DNA of 8,042 nt from positions 1 to 8,042 of the forward strand of contig JAAWLS010000097.1 of NCBI GenBank assembly GCA_022798035.1, written 5' to 3'. The notes beneath the pieces were generated by a model. The model searched no databases. It had not been told where the DNA came from and saw nothing but the letters and a program-made list of their open reading frames with translations. Shown piece by piece: positions 1 through 7,746 of this stretch (position 1 is the stretch's first letter; each line of letters starts with the position of its first letter). Source of the DNA: Lachnospiraceae bacterium. GTDB lineage: Bacteria; Bacillota; Clostridia; Lachnospirales; Lachnospiraceae. Both the position numbers and the translations under genes were made by a program.

Positions 1-1888
1 ATTCCAGACTTTACTAGGGGTTACGGGTTCCGGCAAGACATTTACGATGGCGAATGTCATTCAGGAATTGCAGAAGCCGACGCTGGTCATCGCCCACAAT
101 AAAACGCTTGCGGCGCAGCTCTACGGAGAATTCAAGGAGATGTTCCCTGAGAATGCAGTGGAGTATTTTGTGTCCTACTATGACTACTACCAGCCCGAAG
201 CGTATGTACCTTCAACGGACACCTATATTGCCAAGGACTCTTCTATTAATGATGAAATAGACAAGCTGCGCCTTTCTGCCACGGCGGCGTTGGTGGAGCG
301 GAAAGATGTAATTATCATATCCAGCGTGTCTTGTATCTATGGTTTGGGAAGCCCGATAGATTACAAAAACATGATGCTGTCTTTACGTCCAGGCATGGAA
401 AAAGACAGAGATGAAGTAATTCGGAAATTGATAGATATTCAGTATACCAGAAATGATATGGATTTTCAGCGAGGCACCTTCCGGGTACGGGGGGATGTGG
501 TAGAAATTTTCCCGGCAAACTATGGAGAGACGGCAATTCGGGTAGAATTTTTTGGAGACGAAGTGGACAGGATAACGGAGATTGATGTGCTGACCGGAGA
601 AATCAAGAGCCAGCTGGGACATATGGCAGTATTTCCAGCTTCCCACTATGTAGTGGCGCCGGAGAAAATCCGCCAGGCTGCCGTAGAGATTGAACAGGAG
701 ATGGAAGAGCGGGTGAAATATTTCAAAGGAGAGGACAAACTGCTGGAAGCTCAGCGTATTGCAGAGCGGACGAATTTTGACATTGAAATGCTCAAAGAAA
801 CAGGATTTTGCAGCGGCATTGAGAATTATTCCCGTTTTCTTTCCGGATTGAAGCCCGGGGAAGCTCCCAATACGCTGATAGATTATTTCCCGGAGGAATT
901 TTTGATTATCGTGGACGAGTCTCATATTACGATTCCCCAGGTGAGGGGGATGTATGCTGGAGACCAGTCCAGAAAGAGTACGCTGGTGGACTATGGATTC
1001 CGCCTGCCCTCGGCCAAAGATAACCGTCCCTTGAATTTTGGGGAATTTGAGAGCAAAATAGACCAGATGCTGTTTGTGTCAGCTACGCCTAATGTCTATG
1101 AAAGAGAGCATGAACTGTTCAGAGCAGAGCAGATTATCCGGCCTACAGGACTTTTGGACCCGGAAGTGGATGTACGCCCGGTGGAGGGGCAGATTGATGA
1201 TTTAATCGGCGAAGTCAACAAAGAGATTGCCAAGAAGAATAAAGTGCTGATTACTACATTGACGAAAAAAATGGCAGAAGATTTGACGGATTATATGCGG
1301 GAAGTGGGAATCCGGGTGAAATATCTGCACTCCGATATTGATACTCTGGAGCGGGCAGAAATTATACGGGATTTGCGGCTGGATGTGTTTGATGTGCTGG
1401 TGGGCATCAATCTGCTGAGAGAGGGATTGGACATACCGGAGATTACGCTGGTGGCTATTTTAGATGCGGACAAAGAAGGATTCCTGCGTTCAGAGACTTC
1501 TTTGATTCAGACCATAGGAAGAGCCGCCCGGAATTCAGAAGGACATGTAATTATGTATGCGGACAGCATTACAGATTCCATGCGGGTTGCCATAGAAGAA
1601 ACAAACCGCAGAAGGAAGAAGCAGGAAGCCTACAATCAGGAACACGGAATCACTCCCACTACGATTCAAAAATCAGTCCGGGAATTAATCAGTATTTCCA
1701 AGAAAGTGGCAAAGGAAGAGTACAAGTTCCAGAAAGACCCGGAGTCTATGAGCAAAAAGGAATTGGAAAAATTAATTGGAGAAATCCAGAAAAAGATGCA
1801 GGCAGCTGCGGCGGAGCTGAATTTCGAGGCTGCGGCAGAGCTGCGTGATAAGATGATAGAATTAAAGAAAAATCTAAGAGATATGTAA
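1..1888 (+). CDS. uvrB: UvrABC excinuclease subunit B, 5'-truncated by window edge
   Basis: UvrB is the damage-verifying helicase-like subunit of nucleotide excision repair; it is loaded on lesions by UvrA and then recruits the nuclease UvrC. The reading frame is open from base 2, so the ATG at 47 is internal. Walker A (GVTGSGKT) lies at 17-40, upstream of that ATG. By comparison with Bacillus UvrB about 34 residues are missing. In order: the Tyr-rich beta-hairpin that clamps DNA ([12 protein letters not shown], 176-211), the DEAD-like VDESH (911-925), FVSATP (1073-1090), the second helicase lobe with [13 protein letters not shown] (1403-1441) and QTIGRAARN (1508-1534), and a C-terminal UVR coiled-coil that contacts UvrA/UvrC (about 1754-1870). 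All key motifs look intact. The 628 visible codons plus the missing part match the usual 655-670 residues. Its promoter, and any LexA site, lie off the left edge. Confidence 0.98.
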   Translation, partial: FQTLLGVTGSGKTFTMANVIQELQKPTLVIAHNKTLAAQLYGEFKEMFPENAVEYFVSYYDYYQPEAYVPSTDTYIAKDSSINDEIDKLRLSATAALVERKDVIIISSVSCIYGLGSPIDYKNMMLSLRPGMEKDRDEVIRKLIDIQYTRNDMDFQRGTFRVRGDVVEIFPANYGETAIRVEFFGDEVDRITEIDVLTGEIKSQLGHMAVFPASHYVVAPEKIRQAAVEIEQEMEERVKYFKGEDKLLEAQRIAERTNFDIEMLKETGFCSGIENYSRFLSGLKPGEAPNTLIDYFPEEFLIIVDESHITIPQVRGMYAGDQSRKSTLVDYGFRLPSAKDNRPLNFGEFESKIDQMLFVSATPNVYEREHELFRAEQIIRPTGLLDPEVDVRPVEGQIDDLIGEVNKEIAKKNKVLITTLTKKMAEDLTDYMREVGIRVKYLHSDIDTLERAEIIRDLRLDVFDVLVGINLLREGLDIPEITLVAILDADKEGFLRSETSLIQTIGRAARNSEGHVIMYADSITDSMRVAIEETNRRRKKQEAYNQEHGITPTTIQKSVRELISISKKVAKEEYKFQKDPESMSKKELEKLIGEIQKKMQAAAAELNFEAAAELRDKMIELKKNLRDM

Positions 1889-1965
1889 AGACAGGCCAGG
1901 CGCAGAAAAGCTTTTATGATGAGATTTCCGCCATGCCGCGGATGGTTCCGCTGTAAGCAGGAACG

Positions 1966-1997
1966 AATTATGGTTTTGGCCTTGCCGTCATAATTTT
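1966..1997 (+). terminator. weak terminator-like hairpin between uvrB and uvrA
   Basis: A 7-bp stem (AATTATG with CATAATT) encloses a 16-base loop and ends in only four T residues (1994-1997). The stem is AT-rich and the loop long, so efficient termination is unlikely. At most it would allow partial readthrough into uvrA. Confidence 0.2.
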
Positions 1998-2046
1998 AGA
2001 GGAAATGCAGCAGCAGAAAGGCTGCAGCTTGTGAAATCAAGAGAAA

Positions 2047-2052
2047 AAGGAG
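2047..2052 (+). promoter_or_regulatory. ribosome binding site of uvrA
   Basis: AAGGAG lies 10 bases before the ATG at 2063. It supports that start, after which the protein reads directly into the expected UvrA N-terminus ([13 protein letters not shown]). Confidence 0.7.
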
Positions 2053-2062
2053 TTTACCCGAA

Positions 2063-4900
2063 ATGACAAAAGCAGAAAAACAGTATATTAAAATCAGAGG
2101 GGCAAATGAGCATAATTTAAAAAACCTGGATGTGGACATTCCCAGAAATGAATTTATCGTTTTGACCGGACTAAGCGGCTCTGGCAAATCCTCTCTGGCC
2201 TTCGATACCATTTATGCAGAGGGGCAGCGCAGGTACATGGAATCTCTGTCATCTTATGCCAGGCAGTTTTTAGGGCAGATGGAGAAGCCGGATGTGGAGC
2301 GGATTGAGGGCCTTTCTCCGGCTATTTCCATTGACCAGAAATCCACAAACCGCAATCCTCGTTCTACCGTGGGAACAGTTACGGAAATCTACGATTATTT
2401 TCGTCTGCTGTACGCCAGAATCGGGATTCCCCACTGTCCTGTCTGTGGAAAAGAAATCAAGAAGCAGTCCGTGGACCAGATGGTAGACCAGATTATGTCC
2501 CTGGAAGAGGGAAGCAAGATTCAGCTTTTGGCTCCAGTGGTGCGGGGACGCAAGGGAACCCATCAGAAATTGTTTGAGCAGGCTAAACGCAGCGGCTATG
2601 TCCGGGTGCAGGTGGATGGAAATATCTATGATTTGACGGAAGATATTCCTATGGATAAGAACATCAAGCACAATATTGAGATTGTGGTGGACCGTCTAGT
2701 GGTGAAATCAGGAATTGAAAAACGCCTGACAGATTCTGTGGAAAGCGTGCTGGAGCTGGCGGAAGGGCTGATGATGGTGGATGTGATTGGAGGAGAACCT
2801 ATCAATTTTTCCCAGAGTTTCTCCTGTCCGGACTGCGGCATCAGCATTGATGAAATTGAACCCAGAAGTTTTTCTTTTAACAATCCTTTCGGCGCCTGTC
2901 CAGATTGTTTTGGACTTGGCTACAAAATGGAATTTGACGTGGATTTGATGATTCCGGATAAGTCTCTAAGCCTTGCAGAAGGAGCTATTCAGGTGATGGG
3001 ATGGCAGTCCAGCACAGATAAAGGCAGTTTTACCAATGCAATTTTAAATGCGCTGGCGGAAGAGTATAGATTTGATTTGAATACACCTTTTAAGGAACTT
3101 TCCAAAAAGATACAGAATGTGATTCTAAACGGAACAGGTGGAAAAGAGCTGAAAGTTCATTACAAAGGCCAGCGGGGAGAGGGAGTTTATGACGTTGCCT
3201 TTGAAGGGCTGATAAAAAATGTGCAGCGCCGATACAGGGAGACAGGTTCGGACACCATGAAACAGGAATACGAGGCTTTTATGCGGGTAACGCCCTGTAA
3301 GACCTGCGGCGGCCAGCGTCTGAAACGGGAAGCTCTTGCGGTGACAGTTTCCGGGAAAAATATTTATGAGGTTACTTCCATGTCTATCCGGAAGTTACAG
3401 GAATTTCTGGCGGGAATGGAACTGACGAAACAGCAGCAGATGATTGGCGCCCAGGTGTTAAAAGAGATTAAGGCCAGAGTTGGATTTCTGGTGGATGTAG
3501 GACTGGATTATCTGACTTTGTCACGGGCCACCGGAACACTCTCCGGAGGGGAAGCCCAGCGTATTCGCCTGGCTACTCAGATTGGCTCTGGATTGGTGGG
3601 AGTGGCCTATATTTTGGACGAGCCCAGTATTGGACTCCATCAAAGAGACAATGATAAACTTTTAAATACCTTGAAAAATCTGAAAGATTTGGGAAACACC
3701 TTGATTGTGGTAGAGCATGACGAAGATACCATGTTTGCGGCGGACCATATTGTGGATATTGGGCCGGGAGCCGGGGAACATGGAGGACTTCTAGTGGCTC
3801 AGGGAACAGCCAAAGAGATTATGAAAAACAAAAATTCCATTACGGGAGCTTATCTCAGCGGCAGAATCAAGATTCCGGTTCCTGAGGTCAGGAGAAAACC
3901 AACCGGGTTCCTGAAAATTAAAGGAGCTCAGGAAAACAATCTTCAGGGAATTGATGTGGAGATTCCGCTGGGAGTTCTGACCTGCGTGACTGGGGTATCA
4001 GGTTCCGGAAAATCTTCTCTGACCAATGAAATTCTCTACAAACGGTTGGCCAGGGATTTAAACCGTGCCAGAGTGATTCCAGGAAAACACAAATCCATAG
4101 AGGGAATTCAGCAGCTGGATAAAGTGATTGATATTGACCAATCTCCCATTGGAAGAACTCCAAGGTCCAACCCTGCCACTTACACAGGAGTATTTGACCA
4201 GATTCGGGATTTGTTTGCGGCAACGCCGGACGCCAAAGCCAAAGGATATGCGAAAGGCCGGTTTAGTTTTAATGTAAAAGGAGGCCGCTGTGAGGCCTGC
4301 TCTGGAGATGGAATTTTAAAGATAGAAATGCACTTTCTGCCGGATGTCTATGTGCCCTGTGAAGTATGCGGAGGGAAGCGTTACAACAGAGAGACATTGG
4401 AAGTGAGATACAAGGGCAAGAACATTTATGACGTGCTGGATATGACGGTGGAGGAGGCGCTGAGCTTCTTTGAGAATGTGCCTACCATCCGCCGTAAAAT
4501 TGAAACTCTCTACGATGTGGGACTTTCCTACATTAAGCTGGGGCAGCCCTCCACCACCCTCTCTGGAGGGGAAGCCCAGCGAATTAAGCTGGCTACGGAA
4601 TTAAGCCGGCGCAGCACAGGAAAAACAATTTATATTCTGGATGAACCAACCACAGGACTGCATTTTGCAGACGTACACAAGCTGACAGAGATTCTGCAGC
4701 GTTTGGCAGAAGGCGGCAATACCGTGGTGGTAATTGAACACAATCTGGATGTAATCAAGACAGCCGACTATATCATTGATATGGGACCAGAAGGAGGGGA
4801 CGGAGGCGGCAGAGTGATTGCCTGCGGAACACCGGAGGAAGTGGCAGAGGTGGATGCTTCTTATACTGGAAAATATATCAAAAAATATCTGGAGAAATAA
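2063..4900 (+). CDS. uvrA: UvrABC excinuclease subunit A
   Basis: UvrA is the ABC-type ATPase that scans DNA as a dimer, recognises bulky lesions and loads UvrB. At 945 residues it has the normal family length. Each half carries a full ATPase: Walker [10 protein letters not shown] (36-44) with signature LSGGE (493-497) and Walker B YILDEPS (from 516), then Walker [10 protein letters not shown] (644-652) with LSGGE (833-837) and YILDEPT (from 857). Zinc modules are intact: C255/C258 with C279/C282, and C743/C746 with C766/C769, each pair of CxxC motifs separated by about 20 residues. Extra CxxC pairs near residue 125 and at 412/415 are also visible. It follows uvrB by 174 bases in the same direction, a common Firmicute order, so the two are probably expressed together. 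No missing key residue or frameshift was seen. Confidence 0.99.
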   Translation: MTKAEKQYIKIRGANEHNLKNLDVDIPRNEFIVLTGLSGSGKSSLAFDTIYAEGQRRYMESLSSYARQFLGQMEKPDVERIEGLSPAISIDQKSTNRNPRSTVGTVTEIYDYFRLLYARIGIPHCPVCGKEIKKQSVDQMVDQIMSLEEGSKIQLLAPVVRGRKGTHQKLFEQAKRSGYVRVQVDGNIYDLTEDIPMDKNIKHNIEIVVDRLVVKSGIEKRLTDSVESVLELAEGLMMVDVIGGEPINFSQSFSCPDCGISIDEIEPRSFSFNNPFGACPDCFGLGYKMEFDVDLMIPDKSLSLAEGAIQVMGWQSSTDKGSFTNAILNALAEEYRFDLNTPFKELSKKIQNVILNGTGGKELKVHYKGQRGEGVYDVAFEGLIKNVQRRYRETGSDTMKQEYEAFMRVTPCKTCGGQRLKREALAVTVSGKNIYEVTSMSIRKLQEFLAGMELTKQQQMIGAQVLKEIKARVGFLVDVGLDYLTLSRATGTLSGGEAQRIRLATQIGSGLVGVAYILDEPSIGLHQRDNDKLLNTLKNLKDLGNTLIVVEHDEDTMFAADHIVDIGPGAGEHGGLLVAQGTAKEIMKNKNSITGAYLSGRIKIPVPEVRRKPTGFLKIKGAQENNLQGIDVEIPLGVLTCVTGVSGSGKSSLTNEILYKRLARDLNRARVIPGKHKSIEGIQQLDKVIDIDQSPIGRTPRSNPATYTGVFDQIRDLFAATPDAKAKGYAKGRFSFNVKGGRCEACSGDGILKIEMHFLPDVYVPCEVCGGKRYNRETLEVRYKGKNIYDVLDMTVEEALSFFENVPTIRRKIETLYDVGLSYIKLGQPSTTLSGGEAQRIKLATELSRRSTGKTIYILDEPTTGLHFADVHKLTEILQRLAEGGNTVVVIEHNLDVIKTADYIIDMGPEGGDGGGRVIACGTPEEVAEVDASYTGKYIKKYLEK

Positions 4901-4918
4901 GAGGAAAGTTGATATAAT
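4890..4918 (+). promoter_or_regulatory. candidate sigma-A promoter for the receptor/lipoprotein pair
   Basis: A perfect -10 box TATAAT (4913-4918) is preceded by 17 bases and a 4-of-6 -35 match TGGAGA (4890-4895), which overlaps the end of uvrA. Transcription would begin near 4925, giving a leader of about 27 bases. This would let the pair be expressed separately from the repair genes, although no terminator follows uvrA, so readthrough is also possible. Confidence 0.5.
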
Positions 4919-4951
4919 GAAAAGAACAGTGAGAAAGGATAACAAAAGATT

Positions 4952-6922
4952 ATGGAAAAGAAAAAAACAATCAAACAGATTATTGTGTTTTACGTGATGT
5001 CTGTGTCCATTATGCTTGGCGTTTTGCTTACCGCTGTAATGATTATCAGCAGCTTTGTTTCTACAGGTTCTATTTTGCTGGAGAATTTGCAGATGATGGC
5101 TAAGACATCGGCGCAGAATGTAAGCGCTAATCTTCATCTGCTGACGGACCGTATGGCGAACCTTTCATTGGAAGATGCTCTGGTTGAGCCAGGTGCTTCT
5201 GGCGAGGCAAAACAGGAAGTTCTGGATGAGCGGGAGAGCCGTATTGAATTTGTATGGCTGGCAGGCTACGATTTGTCTGGACAAAAATTATACGGAGATA
5301 AGGAAGCTCCAGATAGTATCTCAGAAAAGAAATACTACACATATTTGACGAAAACGGACAATCTAGTTGTAGATGAACCATATTATAAAAATGATATCTG
5401 GCAGCTCTGCGTGGCGATTCCTATAAAAAATGGAACAGAAACCACTTCTTATTTGGTGGGAAGCTATAAATATGATTTGCTGAATGACGTACTGAGCAAC
5501 ATTCATATCGGTGTAACCGGTTCTTCTTACATAATTAATGAAGAAGGCGTTATTATTGCAGACAAAGATTTAGAAAGCATGCAGAAACACGAGAATGTGT
5601 ACGAGCTGTATAATTCCGGGAAAAATAAAGAAATTTTTGATAATATGATTAATTCACAGACGGGTTCAGAGTCTATGAATCTTCACGGGGTACGCCATTA
5701 TGTGGCATACGCGCCGGTTCCGGGAACCAACTGGACGCTGATTATAGATGCACCCTGCCGGGAATTCCAGAATATATTGTTTACATCCATATTTATATGT
5801 GCTGTGATTGCAGTTGTTTTGCTGGTGGCTGCAAGATACTTGATTATAAAGATGGCAGACAGCATTTCAGATTCTTTGTCACTGGCAACAGGCAGATTGA
5901 CGGCGCTGTCTGAAGGAAATCTGAAAGATGAGGTTGTGCTGGCCGAGACCAATGACGAGGCAGAAATTTTGACAAACGCATTGGCTAAGACGATTTCCAG
6001 TATGGATGGCTATATCAACGATATTAAATCCTCCCTGGGATTTTTGTCAGAAGGAGATTATTCAAAAGAAGTTCCGGACACCTTTACGGGGGATTTTGTG
6101 GCGATTCGGGAGGCGTTATCTACCATCACTGTATCTTTGAACGAGACCATGCGCAGAATCAATCGTTCTTCCATGGCGGTAAACGAGAATTCTTCTGAAG
6201 TGTCCGGGTATGCGAAACGCCTCTATGACGGTTCTACGGAGCAGGCGGTGGCCCTGGAACGTTTGAGCAGCAGCATACAGAGGATTACGGCTCAGATTGA
6301 GCATATTTCCGCCAATGCTGCTCAGGTAAAGAAATGTGCAGGCGGCGCCGAGAAAAAAGTTGACCAGGGACAGAAACATATGAATTTCATGCTGGAGACT
6401 ATGAAAGACATTTACAATAATATGCAGGATATTGTGACAATCAGTCAGCTGATAGAAGAAATCTCTTCCCAGACCAGCCTGTTGGCATTGAATGCATCCA
6501 TTGAGGCGGCGCGTGCCGGAGAATCTGGAAGAGGATTTGCTGTTGTGGCTCAGCAGATTGGCGTGCTGGCAGACCAGACGGCAGATGCGTTAAAACAGAC
6601 AGGAGATATTATTACACTGGCGAATGCTTCCATAGACAAAGGATTAAAGACTGCTGAACTGACGGCAGATTCTTTCCAGGAAATCAATGCAGCTACAGAG
6701 GAGTTTACGGAAATTTCCCTCAGTATGGCCCAGGTGGTGGCAGATCAAAAAGAAGCTGTTTCTATGGTGACAAAAGAGGTAAGCAAAGTGCTGGAGATTG
6801 CAAATCTCAACCAGCAGCTGGCCAAAGAGACGGATGAGACGGCAGCGCTGTCTTTGAGCCAGGCGGAAGAGCTGGGAGAATTGGTGGCTGCTGTAAAGCT
6901 AAAGGAAGGAGAATCGGAATGA
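4952..6922 (+). CDS. methyl-accepting chemotaxis-type transmembrane receptor with dCACHE sensor
   Basis: A 656-residue membrane receptor that should sense an extracellular signal and pass it to cytoplasmic CheA/CheW or a related partner. A basic N-terminus precedes TM1 (about 10-35). An extracytoplasmic domain of about 238 residues follows and resembles double CACHE (pattern VAIPIKNG, then TGSSYIINEEGVIIADKD near 189-206, then YVAYAPVPGTNWTLIID). TM2 is about 274-299. HAMP lies at about 296-352, and a second HAMP-like unit (LSEGDY) at about 353-403. The coiled-coil signalling domain occupies about 404-650, with its hairpin tip near 501-545 (QTSLLALNASIEAARAGE, then GRGFAVVAQQIGVLA). The tip differs from consensus at several positions. 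There is no obvious C-terminal CheR-binding pentapeptide. The RxWY-type amino-acid-binding motif was not seen, so the ligand is unknown. The start is supported by AAAGGA about 12 bases upstream, a rather long spacing. The stop overlaps the next gene. Confidence 0.93.
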   Translation: MEKKKTIKQIIVFYVMSVSIMLGVLLTAVMIISSFVSTGSILLENLQMMAKTSAQNVSANLHLLTDRMANLSLEDALVEPGASGEAKQEVLDERESRIEFVWLAGYDLSGQKLYGDKEAPDSISEKKYYTYLTKTDNLVVDEPYYKNDIWQLCVAIPIKNGTETTSYLVGSYKYDLLNDVLSNIHIGVTGSSYIINEEGVIIADKDLESMQKHENVYELYNSGKNKEIFDNMINSQTGSESMNLHGVRHYVAYAPVPGTNWTLIIDAPCREFQNILFTSIFICAVIAVVLLVAARYLIIKMADSISDSLSLATGRLTALSEGNLKDEVVLAETNDEAEILTNALAKTISSMDGYINDIKSSLGFLSEGDYSKEVPDTFTGDFVAIREALSTITVSLNETMRRINRSSMAVNENSSEVSGYAKRLYDGSTEQAVALERLSSSIQRITAQIEHISANAAQVKKCAGGAEKKVDQGQKHMNFMLETMKDIYNNMQDIVTISQLIEEISSQTSLLALNASIEAARAGESGRGFAVVAQQIGVLADQTADALKQTGDIITLANASIDKGLKTAELTADSFQEINAATEEFTEISLSMAQVVADQKEAVSMVTKEVSKVLEIANLNQQLAKETDETAALSLSQAEELGELVAAVKLKEGESE

Positions 6923-7356
6923 GAAAAAGGATTGCTATTTTATCTATTGTGATGTCTGCCTTTCTGATGTCTGGATGCGGAGATAAAATGAAAGACGGTT
7001 ATTATACGGCGGAGATGTCAGAGTTTTCTCATGGCTGGAAAGAGTACGTGTGTATTCAGGTAAAGGACGATACGATTGTATCAGCGGAATTCAATGCCAA
7101 GAATGAGAGCGGCTTTATCAAGGCCTGGGATAATGAATATATGCGGAATATGGGAAGTGAGTCAGAATCGGGGAATTATCCCAATAAATATACGAGAGAA
7201 TATGTGCAGCAATTGCTGGATGGCCAGAAAGATACCAAGGTAGATATTTTAACGGGAGCTTCCCATTCAGGAGCTAATTTTACGGAACTAATTGCGGCCG
7301 CCATAGAACAGGCGAAAAAGGGAGATTCCACTACGGTGATTGTGGGAGGCGAATAG
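6919..7356 (+). CDS. small FMN-binding-domain lipoprotein
   Basis: A 145-residue exported lipoprotein. The N-terminus MRKR, a hydrophobic stretch and the lipobox LMSGC place the lipidated cysteine at C20, so the mature protein should sit on the outer face of the membrane. The rest resembles the FMN_bind family (related to the NqrC/RnfG flavin domains and to small Firmicute and spirochaete lipoproteins): DGYYTAEM near 26-33, a mid-region around FNAKNESGFIKAWD (58-71), and the C-terminal motif D109-I-L-T-G-A-S115. That motif fits the Dxx(s/t)GA(t/s) site where ApbE flavin transferase attaches FMN, with Ser replacing the usual Thr. Covalent flavin is therefore likely but unproven, and no apbE is in this window. 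The ATG overlaps the receptor stop (ATGA), and AAGGAG at 6906-6911 lies 7 bases upstream, so translation is probably coupled to the receptor. A terminator follows directly. Function could be electron transfer or ligand/redox sensing for the receptor. Confidence 0.85.
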   Translation: MRKRIAILSIVMSAFLMSGCGDKMKDGYYTAEMSEFSHGWKEYVCIQVKDDTIVSAEFNAKNESGFIKAWDNEYMRNMGSESESGNYPNKYTREYVQQLLDGQKDTKVDILTGASHSGANFTELIAAAIEQAKKGDSTTVIVGGE

Positions 7357-7368
7357 GAGAATTTCATG

Positions 7369-7397
7369 AAAAAGACGCTTTAAGCGTCTTTTTTATT
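7369..7397 (+). terminator. intrinsic terminator after the lipoprotein gene
   Basis: A GACGC/GCGTC-centred stem (arms 7371-7378 and 7384-7391, extendable outward by A-T pairs to 7369 and 7393) has a five-base TTTAA loop and runs into TTTTTTATT. It begins 13 bases after the lipoprotein stop. The A run before the stem also lets it act on the opposite strand, though no convergent gene is near. Confidence 0.85.
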
Positions 7398-7439
7398 CTA
7401 TAAGGAAATACCTTGCCCACTTTGTTCTGGAATAAAAAT

Positions 7440-7467
7440 AGGCTGTCTAAAAAGACAGCCTTAATTT
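7440..7467. terminator. second hairpin, possible bidirectional terminator
   Basis: GGCTGTCT (7441-7448) and AGACAGCC (7453-7460) form an 8-bp stem, plus an A-T pair at 7440/7461, around an AAAA loop. On the + strand the tail is TTAATTT, which is weak. On the - strand the stem is followed by TATTTTTATT, a better U-tract. It may back up the first terminator or stop antisense transcription coming from the mreB side. Confidence 0.5.
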
Positions 7468-7475
7468 GCGGGGAG

Positions 7476-7506
7476 TGCCATCCAGATTCTTGGAATCTGG
7501 ATGGCA
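7476..7506. repeat. perfect 14-bp inverted repeat with 3-base loop
   Basis: Arms 7476-7489 (TGCCATCCAGATTC) and 7493-7506 (GAATCTGGATGGCA) are exactly complementary around TTG. No T-run follows, so this is not an ordinary terminator. The 3' arm ends 6 bases before the ATG of a possible small ORF and contains GGATGG, the only ribosome-site-like bases for it, so folding could hide that start. It could alternatively be an operator, an RNA-stabilising hairpin or a copy of a dispersed repeat. Confidence 0.8.
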
Positions 7507-7512
7507 TGAGTT

Positions 7513-7602
7513 ATGAAAAATTATATTAGCTTGTTAGCTAGTACAGGTATTAGTATAGTCAAAGAATGTGAAAGATATGTGAAGAAAGCAGGAAAACTTT
7601 AG
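7513..7602 (+). CDS. possible 29-residue small protein, unrecognised
   Basis: An ATG-to-TAG frame of 29 codons beginning MKNYISLLASTG, followed by an ISIVKE segment, a single Cys at position 19 and a basic, Lys-rich end finishing KKAGKL. The pattern is hydrophobic at the front and charged at the back and could form an amphipathic helix. I do not recognise a family. Against it: only a weak GGATGG at 7499-7504 precedes the ATG, and that lies inside the 14-bp hairpin. For it: sensible amino-acid composition in an otherwise stop-rich AT-rich spacer. It could equally be chance or a remnant of a larger gene. TTGTTA-17-TATAGT (7531-7559) inside it could also be a promoter. Confidence 0.3.
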   Translation: MKNYISLLASTGISIVKECERYVKKAGKL

Positions 7603-7679
7603 AAAAAGTATAAAAATTCCATAAACTTTTCTAAGGAATCTAATGGAAAAGGTTAATAATAGAGGTTTTTTCATATTTT

Positions 7680-7720
7680 AAAAAAAAATACTTTGAAAAT
7701 TCCCTGCGATTGTATATAAT
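7680..7720 (+). promoter_or_regulatory. sigma-A promoter of mreB with upstream A-tract
   Basis: TTGAAA (7693-7698) and TATAAT (7715-7720) are separated by 16 bases. A nine-A run (7680-7688) directly upstream resembles an UP element. Transcription would start near 7727, giving a leader of about 68 bases before the mreB ATG. This makes mreB independent of the genes to its left. Confidence 0.7.
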
Positions 7721-7746
7721 GTAAATATATATGGAAAAATAGAGTT

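Larger units (their letters stand above)
1889..2062 (+). other. uvrB-uvrA spacer with several short hairpins
   Basis: This 174-base spacer has no convincing gene. GCGGA at 1938-1942 can pair with TCCGC upstream (1927-1931) or TCCGC downstream (1947-1951). The downstream option competes with GTTCC (1945-1949) pairing with GGAAC (1960-1964). Further on, AATTATG (1966-1972) pairs with CATAATT (1989-1995), and GCAGC (2010-2014) pairs with GCTGC (2021-2025). A 25-codon ORF (1916-1993) crosses the region without a clear ribosome site. No strong promoter was seen, so uvrA may be co-transcribed with uvrB. A role as attenuator or RNA-processing site is inference only. Confidence 0.4.

Noticed and set aside
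47..49. ATG at 47 as the start of uvrB
   Set aside because: The frame is open to the left edge and encodes the Walker A motif GVTGSGKT at 17-40, which is essential to UvrB, so the true start is outside the window.
383..925. 180-codon frame on the minus strand inside uvrB
   Set aside because: It lies opposite conserved UvrB motifs, resembles no family and is a shadow of codon use on the coding strand.
1961..1976. Possible LexA (SOS) box around GAACGAATTATG before uvrA
   Set aside because: The Firmicute pattern GAAC-N4-GTTC is not met; only the left half matches. Any SOS control would act upstream of uvrB, outside the window.
4601..5137. 178-codon frame on the minus strand over the uvrA end and receptor start
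   Set aside because: His/Cys/Phe-rich low-quality translation opposite conserved UvrA ATPase motifs; no ribosome site or recognised domain.
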